A stretch of 30,849 bases of DNA, from assembly GCA_964458485.1 (NCBI GenBank), contig CAYWJA010000021.1:1-30849 (forward strand). Direction: 5' to 3'. Positions within the stretch are counted from its first letter, which is position 1. Each line of letters begins with the position of its first letter. This document shows, one piece after another, positions 22,640 to 29,915 of the stretch. The position numbers and the translations under genes are program-made. The notes beneath the pieces are model-generated. The model worked only from the letters and a program-made list of their open reading frames with translations. It had not been told where the DNA came from and ran no database searches. This stretch comes from CAYWJA01 sp964458485. Lineage in GTDB: Bacteria > Patescibacteriota > Gracilibacteria > UM-FILTER-43-11.

Positions 22640-22734
22640 CTCAAGCTCAAAATCCAAAATAAGCTCCAATTTTTAAATTTCAATATTAAAATTTGAGATT
22701 TATTTTGAATTTTGGAATTGGCATTTGAAATTTA
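22640..22734. repeat. AT-rich palindromic tract 3' of serS
   Basis: AAATCTCAAGCTCAAAATCC-type words are followed by their approximate complements. Bases 22692-22715 are identical to 6122-6145. Confidence 0.65.
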
Positions 22735-24024
22735 TTAAGCCTTAGCCTTAATCACTTCAACACCCCCCATAAAAGGCCACAACACCTCAGGAATAGAAAC
22801 AGACCCATCCGCCTTCTGATTATTCTCCAAAATAGCAATCAAGGTTCTCGTGGAAGCTATAGCTGTTCCATTTAAGGTATGCATCAAATGAGTTCCACTT
22901 TCATCTTTATATTTAATACCACCTCGCCTTGCCTGAAAATTCGTACAATTACTGCAACTTGTAAGCTCACGGTATTTTTCTTGTGTTGGAATCCAAACTT
23001 CACAATCATACTTTTTAGCAGCTGGTGCGCCTAGGTCTCCACCGCATATATTTACAACTTGGTAGGGGAGTCCGAGGTCGCTCAATATTTCCTCTTCAAT
23101 ACTCAATAAAAAGTCATGCTCTTCCCAAGATTTATCCGGATGACAAAAAGAAAACATTTCCATTTTGTTAAATTGGTGTACGCGGAGTATTCCACGAGTG
23201 TCTTTACCATAACTACCAGCTTCTCTGCGAAAGCAGCTGGAAAAACCAATATACCTCTTCGGCAGTTCGTCCGATTTTACCGCTTTAAACATATGAAGCC
23301 CCGCAAGCGGTACCTCAGATGTTCCGATTAAATATAAATCATCACCATCCGGATTATCATCAGTTTTAGGATTCACAGTGTAAATTTCATTTTTATCAGC
23401 CGGGAAGAATCCAGTTGCATACATCATATCTTCCTTAACAAGCATTGGGGTAGTTACAGGTGTAAAGCCCTTACCGATGTATTTTTGAAGTAACCAATTA
23501 TAAAGTGCGAATTCAAGCTGAACTAATTCATTTTTAAGATAATAAAAACGCGCACCACTTGTTTTAGCGCCAGTTTCCATATCAATAATGTCTAAAAGTT
23601 CCCCAAGCTCAAGGTGATCTTTGGGTTTAAAATCAAATTTTGGAATTTCGCCAACAGTTTTTATTGGCTTATTATCATTATCATCTTCACCTTCTGGCAC
23701 ACTGTCGTGTGGAAGGTTAGGAATTTGAGCAGTTAATTCTTTAAGTTGAACACTTTTTTTGTTCAATAAATTTTCAGCTTCATCTAATTTACCGCCCAAC
23801 TTTTTCATTTCATCAATTTTAGACTGGCGCTCATCATCACTTAAAGTAGGAATTAGTTTAGATACCTTATTTTTTTCTGCACGAAATTCTTCCACTTGCT
23901 GAAGTAATTCTCGGTATTCCTCGTCTAATTTTATAACTTCCGAAATATCTATTTCTACTCGTTTTGTAGCGAATCCTTTTTTGTAGAGGTCTTGGTTTTC
24001 TCTGAGGTGCTTAATGTCTATCAT
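22735..24024 (-). CDS. serS: Seryl-tRNA synthetase
   Basis: Charges tRNA-Ser. The 429-residue protein has the N-terminal long antiparallel coiled-coil arm (about 27-105) that grips the tRNA variable arm, then the class II core with TSEVPLAGLH, motif 2 (FRREAGSYGKDTRGILRVHQ) and motif 3 (NGTAIASTRTLIAILENNQ). Length and order are standard for the bacterial enzyme. Confidence 0.97.
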   Translation of the reverse strand: MIDIKHLRENQDLYKKGFATKRVEIDISEVIKLDEEYRELLQQVEEFRAEKNKVSKLIPTLSDDERQSKIDEMKKLGGKLDEAENLLNKKSVQLKELTAQIPNLPHDSVPEGEDDNDNKPIKTVGEIPKFDFKPKDHLELGELLDIIDMETGAKTSGARFYYLKNELVQLEFALYNWLLQKYIGKGFTPVTTPMLVKEDMMYATGFFPADKNEIYTVNPKTDDNPDGDDLYLIGTSEVPLAGLHMFKAVKSDELPKRYIGFSSCFRREAGSYGKDTRGILRVHQFNKMEMFSFCHPDKSWEEHDFLLSIEEEILSDLGLPYQVVNICGGDLGAPAAKKYDCEVWIPTQEKYRELTSCSNCTNFQARRGGIKYKDESGTHLMHTLNGTAIASTRTLIAILENNQKADGSVSIPEVLWPFMGGVEVIKAKA

Positions 24025-24052
24025 TGATTTATATTTTAGAATGTAAACCCTT

Positions 24053-24131
24053 TGTCATTCCGACTGCAATGGAGGAATCTCTTGTTTTACCGATTTATAT
24101 TAAGGGATTTCTCCACAGGGTCGAAATGACA
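24053..24131. repeat. REP-like palindromic element (sister of 2492-2569)
   Basis: Begins TGTCATTCCGACT and ends GGTCGAAATGACA, with inner GGAGGAATCTCTT and AAGGGATTTCTCC. It sits in the divergent serS/lipoprotein spacer. Confidence 0.8.
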
Positions 24132-24179
24132 AAGAAAAGCATAACGAAAAAAGAAGAGAGGGGCAAGGTGCAAAATTAT

Positions 24180-24208
24180 TTGACAAAATAAATTTTTTAA
24201 CATAAAAT
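24180..24208 (+). promoter_or_regulatory. Promoter for the lipoprotein operon
   Basis: TTGACA (24180-24185), 17-base spacer, TAAAAT (24203-24208), 29 bases before the ATG. The TTGACAAAAT start is shared with the promoters at 11019 and 27195. Confidence 0.75.
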
Positions 24209-24237
24209 ATACTTCTATAAATTAATTTTAAATAATT

Positions 24238-24770
24238 ATGAGCAAATTATCAAAAGCAGCTGCATTATTAACATTCGCAGCATTAGCTTTATTACCAGGT
24301 TGTCCGGTAAGAAAGATAAAAATAAAGTAGACCCTGCAGACAAAAAGCCAAAACCATCTGCTTCAGCAGCTAACACCAATGAGGATTGTGGTTTAGTGGC
24401 AGGCGCCAGGCTTGCTACATCCAGAGTAAGATCTCATGCAGAAGGTGTACTTTGGAGATTCCATTCAGATGGATACGCACCTGCGCTTGAGCAAGTTGAA
24501 AGAGCTGATGGTATGTCGGTACAGTGGATTAAGCACCCTGAAACACCGGGAGGCCCATCAGGTGCTATAGTTAAAGTTAGAGGCAAGGTAGTTTATATAT
24601 TTATGCCTCAGCCTGGTAGTTGTGGAGTTGCTACTCCTGATCCTAAAAGTGCCCAAACTGTACCATGCCCACCACATTCAGAAAGAACAAGTATGGAACG
24701 CATGGCTACAAATGACACTTTTTATAAATGTCTAGGAGTCGATCCATTTGGCGATCCAATTGAATCATGA
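24238..24770 (+). CDS. Putative lipoprotein, frameshifted as read just after the lipobox
   Basis: The frame from ATG 24238 gives a classic lipoprotein signal (MSKLSKAAALLTFAALALLPGC) but hits a stop at 24328. The next frame, open from about 24300 to 24770, continues SGKKDKNKVDPADKKPKPSA, a typical hydrophilic linker after a lipidated Cys. Restoring one base after the Cys codon (near 24301-24305) joins both into about 178 residues. The mature part has five or six cysteines and no domain I recognise. It could be a true lesion, an assembly error or, less likely, recoding; a TTG at 24300 could start a cytoplasmic form. It overlaps the next gene by four bases. Confidence 0.65.
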
Positions 24771-24970
24771 AATCAATCAAAAAAATAGTTTACAGCTGTA
24801 TGGAACAGGAGGATGTGGATACAAAAAGAGATGCTGATCTGGCTCGGCAGGTTTTGGAATATGTAATGAGGCAGACAGGGTTTACCAAAGAAACAGAAAA
24901 GCCTCATCACGATGAGATAAGAATGATAAAAGGGTTAACACGTCAAAAAGTAGATGAACTTTTTGAATAA
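24767..24970 (+). CDS. Small unknown protein, translationally coupled
   Basis: This 67-residue protein starts in an ATGA overlap with the lipoprotein stop, a classic coupling arrangement. It is charged, probably helical, without a signal peptide or membrane segment. I do not recognise a family. Confidence 0.6.
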   Translation: MKSIKKIVYSCMEQEDVDTKRDADLARQVLEYVMRQTGFTKETEKPHHDEIRMIKGLTRQKVDELFE

Positions 24971-24991
24971 TTCTCTTTTTTAAATTGAATC

Positions 24992-25327
24992 ATGAAAAAA
25001 CCAACTCCGCCAAATACCGATAACTTCAAAGATAGAGTAGAAGTGAAACAGGCTCTTGAAGAAGCAGATACATTATTTGATGAAATCATGGCTGAACTGG
25101 ATCGTATTCAGGAAGAAAGAGGTACAAGGATTCATGTAAAGTTGTTCAATGAAATTTTTTATGCAGATTGGATGGATAGGGATAAACTTATTCATTATGT
25201 AGTATTTCATGGATTAATTGGATCATCAGTGCCATGGGGCGAGTTAGAGTTGGAAATTGATCTACCTGGAGATCAAAGTTTACTAGCTTTTGCCAGGAGA
25301 AAATTGGAAGAATTAAAGGATATATAA
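24992..25327 (+). CDS. Unknown 111-residue protein
   Basis: The third gene of the lipoprotein operon, 21 bases after the second. The N-terminal third is an acidic amphipathic helix (VEVKQALEEADTLFDEIMAE), followed by a mixed region with aromatic residues (FNEIFYADWMDRDK). No signal peptide and no recognised domain. Confidence 0.6.
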   Translation: MKKPTPPNTDNFKDRVEVKQALEEADTLFDEIMAELDRIQEERGTRIHVKLFNEIFYADWMDRDKLIHYVVFHGLIGSSVPWGELELEIDLPGDQSLLAFARRKLEELKDI

Positions 25328-25350
25328 ATTCAAATTTGTTATTTAAAATT

Positions 25351-25617
25351 TTAAATTTGTAATTTAACAAGTTTCACCCTATCTTTTTGCCCACTAACAA
25401 TTACAACTTCCGATAGCCCAAGCGATTTTTTAAGGAATTTTGTAAGCTCAGCATTCGCCTTACCATCCGTCGGCGGTGCTGCAATGCGGATTTTATAAGT
25501 ACCGTCTTCCATTATTTCCACAATCTCGTTTTTTGGGGATTTAGGAATAACCTTTGCTTTTATATAGAGGGGATTTTTTTTCTGTAAGTCTAATTTTAAT
25601 TTCTCCCAATAGTTCAT
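25351..25617 (-). CDS. DUF167/YggU family protein
   Basis: The 88-residue protein shows the family pattern: IKAKVIPKSPKNEI early, then IRIAAPPTDGKANAELTKFL and a C-terminal VSGQKDRVKLV. This small alpha/beta family is widespread and of unknown function. It converges with the lipoprotein operon and diverges from the RelB-like gene. Confidence 0.9.
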   Translation of the reverse strand: MNYWEKLKLDLQKKNPLYIKAKVIPKSPKNEIVEIMEDGTYKIRIAAPPTDGKANAELTKFLKKSLGLSEVVIVSGQKDRVKLVKLQI

Positions 25618-25643
25618 ATCTTTATAATATCATAATGAAAAAA

Positions 25644-25708
25644 TTGCCAAAAATATATACATTATATATACTTATTATATACATTTTATATAAATAATAT
25701 ATACATAT
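25644..25708 (+). promoter_or_regulatory. Promoter overlapped by TATATAC repeats (likely autoregulatory operator)
   Basis: TTGCCA (25644-25649), 17-base spacer, TATACT (25667-25672). The words ATATATACATT, ATATATACTT, TATATACATT and ATATATACAT are spread through spacer and leader up to the start codon. RelB-type ribbon-helix-helix proteins often repress their own promoters through such repeats, so operator function is a reasonable inference. Confidence 0.55.
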
Positions 25709-25922
25709 GCAATCATTATACATTCGACTAGAAGACGACTTAAAAGAGGATTCCCACAAAATAGCCGACGAAATTGGTATTTCTTTAAGTAGTCTTGTTA
25801 AGATGCTTTTAAAAAACGTCGTGCGTACTGGCCGACTTAACATAAGAGTTTATCCGGATAAAGAAAGGGGTATGCCAAAATATCCGACTCGGTTGATAGC
25901 GGACAAGGTGGAAGTTGTTTGA
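25707..25922 (+). CDS. RelB/DinJ-like ribbon-helix-helix antitoxin, without adjacent same-strand toxin
   Basis: The 71-residue protein begins MQSLYIRLEDDLKEDSHKIA and continues ADEIGISLSSLVKMLLKNVV, the strand-helix-helix pattern of RelB/DinJ antitoxins. No toxin follows on the same strand. Eight bases beyond its stop is the convergent end of a RelE-type toxin that has its own Phd-like partner. It may be a solitary antitoxin or a stand-alone regulator. Confidence 0.7.
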   Translation: MQSLYIRLEDDLKEDSHKIADEIGISLSSLVKMLLKNVVRTGRLNIRVYPDKERGMPKYPTRLIADKVEVV

Positions 25923-25929
25923 TTGCTGG

Positions 25930-26196
25930 CTATAATCTATCAAGATTTTTGTATACATTACCACGATGATCAACCCTTAATATTTTTATGGTATTTTTTT
26001 TAAAATTAGGCAGGACTATTATGCGATAATTGCCTACACGATATTTATAAAATTTGTAGCCTTCAATTTTTTTGGCATAATTAAGGGGTTCTCCTGAGTT
26101 ATTCCAAAAGCTTATTTTTATTAAAATTCTTTTTCTTAAATCTTTTTCTAGATTTAAAAGAGATTTTTTACCATTTTCTGAAAATTTAAATTCCAT
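25930..26196 (-). CDS. RelE/ParE-superfamily toxin
   Basis: The 88-residue protein has the RelE-fold pattern: an N-terminal helix with KSLLNLEKDLRKRI, then beta strands with YKFYKYRVGNYRIIVLP and the end ILRVDHRGNVYKNL. Basic and aromatic residues lie where mRNA interferases keep catalytic residues, and the last motif matches RelE proteins. The ATG directly follows the antitoxin stop, with no gap. Confidence 0.85.
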   Translation of the reverse strand: MEFKFSENGKKSLLNLEKDLRKRILIKISFWNNSGEPLNYAKKIEGYKFYKYRVGNYRIIVLPNFKKNTIKILRVDHRGNVYKNLDRL

Positions 26197-26472
26197 TTAA
26201 TTAAGCTTAATTCCACATTCTTTTGCAACTTCTTCCAGCGAGTATGTCTTTTTTGTTCTGGCTTCTTTTTCCATTTCAGCAATAAATGCAGGATTTGAAG
26301 CCTCTATATCCTCAATAATATCTTCCAGCATTTTATCTGAAATAATATAACCGAGAGATCTGCCGTTTTTGGTTACACGGGCAATACCTTTTTTAAAATA
26401 TTTGGTGATATTTTTTTGAGCCTCGCGTACAGGCACAAGCTCTTCTATCAAGGGTAATTTTATAGTTTGCAT
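26197..26472 (-). CDS. Phd/YefM-type antitoxin
   Basis: The 91-residue protein carries VREAQKNITKYFKKGIARVT and a KNGRSLGYIISDKMLEDIIE stretch, typical of the Phd/YefM DNA-binding N-terminus. An acidic helical C-terminus would wrap the toxin. Together with the immediately following RelE gene it makes a complete type II toxin-antitoxin operon. The upstream 150 bases (26473-26622) contain palindromic ATTGCAAT/TATAC words that could be operator sites. Confidence 0.85.
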   Translation of the reverse strand: MQTIKLPLIEELVPVREAQKNITKYFKKGIARVTKNGRSLGYIISDKMLEDIIEDIEASNPAFIAEMEKEARTKKTYSLEEVAKECGIKLN

Positions 26473-26622
26473 AGTAATATTTTAATTTATATCTATAAAA
26501 TAGTATAATACATAAGTTATGCAATCGCAAGGCAATTAGTATTGCAATAATATAATTTTATGTTATGCAAAAATTACCAAATAATACACCTTTCACCTAT
26601 AGGATAAGTGGGGGAAAATATA

Positions 26623-27162
26623 TTACTGCATAGCAAGCTGTACATCCGCAGGTGTCCCATCCAAGGAATATTTAAATTTATACTGACTTACATCGTGATC
26701 AGAATAATGAAAACAAAGAGCATCAAATATAGCATTTGCGATAGCTGCTGCAATATGTCCTCTTACATTATACATAGCAGATAACGGGCGTATTGGATGG
26801 CTTGATTCTAGATCAATTTTAAGGTTTATATCACTATTTATAGTTGGGCCATGGCCAGTTCTCCAGTGTCTGTGGCCACCAGATGTTTTTATACTAAAGT
26901 TTGTATTAATTCCTGTAGGAATATTTATATCTTCATCATATTTATTTGCTACACTTTTTACAGCTTCAGATATTTCTTTGACGAGAACGTCAAATATTTT
27001 TTGCCTAATTTCTGTACAGTTTTGCTGCAATCCCTCAGATATATCCTGAGAATGCAAAAAATTGCTAAAATGTGTATCGAGCTTAATTGTAGTTTTTGCC
27101 TGTTTTTCATCTATTGCACTTGCGCCTAAATGCCAATGTATTTTATGATGTATATTTTTCAT
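26623..27162 (-). CDS. Unknown 179-residue His-rich protein
   Basis: Start at ATG 27162. The N-terminus (IHHKIHWHLGASAID) and centre (SGGHRHWRTGHGPTINSDIN) are rich in His, and the middle is helical with EISEAVKSVANKYDE. No signal peptide. I do not recognise a family; metal binding is possible but unproven. A strong promoter upstream supports it as a real, independently expressed gene. Confidence 0.6.
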   Translation of the reverse strand: MKNIHHKIHWHLGASAIDEKQAKTTIKLDTHFSNFLHSQDISEGLQQNCTEIRQKIFDVLVKEISEAVKSVANKYDEDINIPTGINTNFSIKTSGGHRHWRTGHGPTINSDINLKIDLESSHPIRPLSAMYNVRGHIAAAIANAIFDALCFHYSDHDVSQYKFKYSLDGTPADVQLAMQ

Positions 27163-27194
27163 AATTAATTAAATTTTTAAGAATTATTAATTAT

Positions 27195-27222
27195 ATTATA
27201 CATAAAAATATAATTTTGTCAA
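27195..27222 (-). promoter_or_regulatory. Promoter for the His-rich protein gene
   Basis: Minus strand TTGACA (27217-27222), 16-base spacer, TATAAT (27195-27200); both hexamers are perfect. Confidence 0.75.
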
Positions 27223-27303
27223 TAAATTTTCAAAATACTTAAATTAGCAAAATTTCATTAACTTAATATTTTCTAATATTTAAAAAATAAAATTTTAATA
27301 AAA

Positions 27304-27984
27304 TCATTTAATATGCTCCCTCCTCCATTTCTCTATCTCCGCATGATTCCCATTTAATAATACCTCCGGCACTTTCATACCCCGAAATTCCGCTGGCTTG
27401 GTATAATGTGGATATTCCTTTTTACGATTCAGTTTTTTAGAAAAAGATTCTTCTTCATGAGATTCCTGCCTTCCAAGTGCACCCGGTAACAATCTACTAA
27501 TCGCATCCACTACCACCATTGCAGCAAGTTCGCCGCCGGACAAAACGTAGTCGCCGATAGAAATTTCCATATCAACTAATTCATCAATAACACGCTGATC
27601 AATTCCTTCATAGTGACCACATAGAAGGATTAGTTGATCAAATTTTTTGTTCATTCCTCGGTTGCGCTCGGAATGACAACATAATTTTTCTACCATTGCC
27701 TGCGTTAGCCGTTTACCTTTTGGCGTCATATAAATTACAGGTGCATCCTGCGCTATCTTTTTTACACTTTCAATACAGTCAAAGAGCGGCTGCGGGGTAA
27801 ATACCATACCAGCCCCACCTCCGTATGGTGTATCATCCACTTTTTTATGTTTGTTTTTAGAATATTCGCGAATGTCGTGAATTTTAATTTCAATAACACC
27901 TTTGCCCTGGGCTTTCTTTAAAATAGATTCATTCAGGAATCCTTTAAACATTTCCGGGAAGATTGTGAGGATGTGGAATTTCAT
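27304..27984 (-). CDS. trmD: tRNA (guanine-N1)-methyltransferase TrmD, with an in-frame repeat insertion
   Basis: Methylates G37 of tRNAs to prevent frameshifting, using SAM in a trefoil-knot site. The 226-residue protein has the N-terminal FHILTIFPEMF, DDTPYGGGAGM, LLCGHYEGIDQRV and SIGDYVLSGGELAAM motifs and the C-terminal domain with GRQESHEEESF and PEVLLNGNHAEI. Residues about 103-112 (CHSERNRGMN) are encoded by a REP-like palindrome inserted just before the LLCGHYEG knot strand and are not part of the normal fold. The stop is TGA. Usual neighbours rimM and rplS are absent here. Confidence 0.95.
   Translation of the reverse strand: MKFHILTIFPEMFKGFLNESILKKAQGKGVIEIKIHDIREYSKNKHKKVDDTPYGGGAGMVFTPQPLFDCIESVKKIAQDAPVIYMTPKGKRLTQAMVEKLCCHSERNRGMNKKFDQLILLCGHYEGIDQRVIDELVDMEISIGDYVLSGGELAAMVVVDAISRLLPGALGRQESHEEESFSKKLNRKKEYPHYTKPAEFRGMKVPEVLLNGNHAEIEKWRREHIK
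27649..27678 (-). repeat. REP-like palindrome inside trmD
   Basis: On the minus strand TGTCATTCCGAGCGCAAC followed by CGAGGAATGAAC, a 30-bp hairpin of the same TGTCATTCC family as the other elements here. It adds exactly 10 codons and keeps the frame. Confidence 0.8.
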
Positions 27985-28068
27985 TTTATTACAAGATTAC
28001 AAGCGCTTCGCTATTACAAGATTACAAGACTAATCACTCTTTGTCACCCCCGAATTGATAGCCCCCTT

Positions 28069-28248
28069 TGTCATTCCCGCGAAGGCGGGAATCTGAATAA
28101 TGGTATTATTGTTATTCTATTAATCGACTCATTATCGTATTTACCGAATATACGATTAATAGTCGCATATTCGGATTATCTGATTACTAGTAAATAAGTA
28201 GTAGTACAATTATTCAATCACTAGATTCCCGCCTTCGCGGGAATGACA
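28069..28248. mobile_element. MITE-like element 2 (180 bp, perfect 26-bp terminal inverted repeats)
   Basis: Ends at 28069-28094 and 28223-28248 are exact reverse complements (TGTCATTCCCGCGAAGGCGG and onward). The core shares TATTTAC, ACGATTAATAGTCGCATATTC, TAGTA and ATAAGT blocks with element 1, in the same order and spacing. Together with a duplicated ATTACAAGATTACAAG tract at 27985-28025 and a small hairpin near 28272-28285, this fills the trmD-ugd spacer; no gene is seen from 27985 to 28399. Confidence 0.8.
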
Positions 28249-28399
28249 AACTGTAATTTTGTAATTTAAAACTGCCTGCCAGTAGGCAAGGTTTAAAAAT
28301 TAAAAACTAAAAAATAAAAATTAATACGTGTCCACCTCATCCATTTGCCCTCTCGGTACACGAGTGATTTAATAAGTGGGTATTTTTAACCAAATAAAA

Positions 28400-29806
28400 A
28401 TGAAAATCACAGTTGTTGGCACAGGTTACGTAGGGCTCGTTTCCGGTACATGTTTTGCGGAAATGGGGTACGACGTAATGTGCATAGATATAGATAAAGA
28501 AAAAATCAATCAATTAAAAGAAGGGGTAATTCCAATTTATGAACCGGGCCTTGAAGAACTTGTAAAAAGGAATAGTGCAGAAGGACGTTTACATTTTTCT
28601 AGTAATACAAAAGAAGGCATTGATTTTGGAGAGATATTATTCAGCGCAGTAGGCACTCCGCCAGACAAGGATCACAAGGCGGATTTAAATGCAGTAAAAG
28701 CTGTAGCGCGTGATTTTGGAAAAAACATTACTGGTTATAAAATTTTTGTTAATAAATCCACAGTTCCGGTTGGCACAGGTGAGATTTGCAAAAAAATAAT
28801 TCAATCCGAAATTGATAAAAGGAAAGTGGATGCCACTTTTGACCTTGTAAGTAATCCGGAATTTCTGCGCGAGGGAGCTGCTGTAAAAGATACGCTAAAT
28901 CCAGATCGTATTGTGGCTGGTGTTGAGTCTGAAAAAGCTAAAGATATTATAAAAAAACTATATCGACCAATAACCCGTACAGGTCGGCCACTGATCACTA
29001 CAAACATCAAAACAGCAGAAATGATCAAATATGCTGCAAATAGTTTTTTGGCAACAAAAATTAGCTTTATTAATGAAATTGCAAATTTTTGCGAAAAAAC
29101 CGGGGCAGATGTAACTAAAGTTGCTAAAGGTATTGGGTTGGATGGTCGCGTTGGGTCACGTTTTTTACATGCGGGAATTGGCTATGGAGGCAGTTGTTTC
29201 CCTAAAGATGTTAAGGCGCTTATTCAGAAAGGCAAAGAACACAGTTTTGATTTTAGGATTTTGCAGGCAGTTGAAGAGGTGAATGAACATCAGAAAGAGC
29301 GTATTTTCGAAAAACTTCATGATCACATCCCAAATTTGGAAGGAAAAACAGTGGCTATATGGGGACTTGCCTTTAAACCACGCACAGATGATATGCGTGA
29401 TGCTCCATCCATCCGTATTATAAAACGAATTCAGGCAGAAGGAGCTTTTGTTAAAGCTTTTGATCCTGTTTCTATGGAGGTGGCCAAGCGTAATTTTGCA
29501 AATGTTAATCTGGCTTATTGTAAAAGTGCTTTCGAAACAGCGGAAGATGCAGATGCACTATTGGTTCTTACTGAATGGGATGAGTTTAGAACTGTGAATT
29601 TTGAAAAATTAAAATCAGCCATGAAAGGAAACTATTTATTTGATGGCAGGAATATTTATGAGCCAAATGAAGTTATATCTGCAGGATTAAATTATGAGGG
29701 AATTGGCAGGCCTATTACAAAAAAAGAGGAGGAACAGATTAAAGTTATTATTAAGAAAAAAGTTAAACCTGGCAGGTCGAAGATTAGGGAACTGACCAAC
29801 CTTTAA
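28400..29806 (+). CDS. ugd: UDP-glucose 6-dehydrogenase
   Basis: Oxidises UDP-glucose to UDP-glucuronate with two NAD+. The 468-residue form starting MKITVVGTGYVGLV has the Rossmann motif GTGYVGLV (7-14), AVGTPPD, NKSTVPVGT, the central helix with KTAEMIKYAANSFLATK, and catalytic Cys266 in GYGGSCFPKD. A C-terminal UDP-binding domain with WGLAFKPRTDDMRDAPS completes the fold. An upstream in-frame start at 28376 would add eight residues before the conserved N-terminus. It precedes a sugar-nucleotide epimerase by 109 bp. Confidence 0.96.
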   Translation: MKITVVGTGYVGLVSGTCFAEMGYDVMCIDIDKEKINQLKEGVIPIYEPGLEELVKRNSAEGRLHFSSNTKEGIDFGEILFSAVGTPPDKDHKADLNAVKAVARDFGKNITGYKIFVNKSTVPVGTGEICKKIIQSEIDKRKVDATFDLVSNPEFLREGAAVKDTLNPDRIVAGVESEKAKDIIKKLYRPITRTGRPLITTNIKTAEMIKYAANSFLATKISFINEIANFCEKTGADVTKVAKGIGLDGRVGSRFLHAGIGYGGSCFPKDVKALIQKGKEHSFDFRILQAVEEVNEHQKERIFEKLHDHIPNLEGKTVAIWGLAFKPRTDDMRDAPSIRIIKRIQAEGAFVKAFDPVSMEVAKRNFANVNLAYCKSAFETAEDADALLVLTEWDEFRTVNFEKLKSAMKGNYLFDGRNIYEPNEVISAGLNYEGIGRPITKKEEEQIKVIIKKKVKPGRSKIRELTNL

Positions 29807-29915
29807 TTTTTAATTTATAGTTTTTAATTTTTAATGAATGTTTAATTTTCAAATTTTTAAACATTAAATCATTATAAATTGAATAAAAATTATAAATTTC
29901 AAATTAAAAATTCCA

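Noticed and set aside
24238..24330. Programmed -1 ribosomal frameshift in the lipoprotein
   Set aside because: There is no canonical X-XXY-YYZ slippery heptamer or clear downstream pseudoknot; a lost base is simpler.
28322..28375. Riboswitch upstream of ugd around the CGTGT/ACACG pairing
   Set aside because: Only a five-base stem is evident and no known aptamer core is recognisable.
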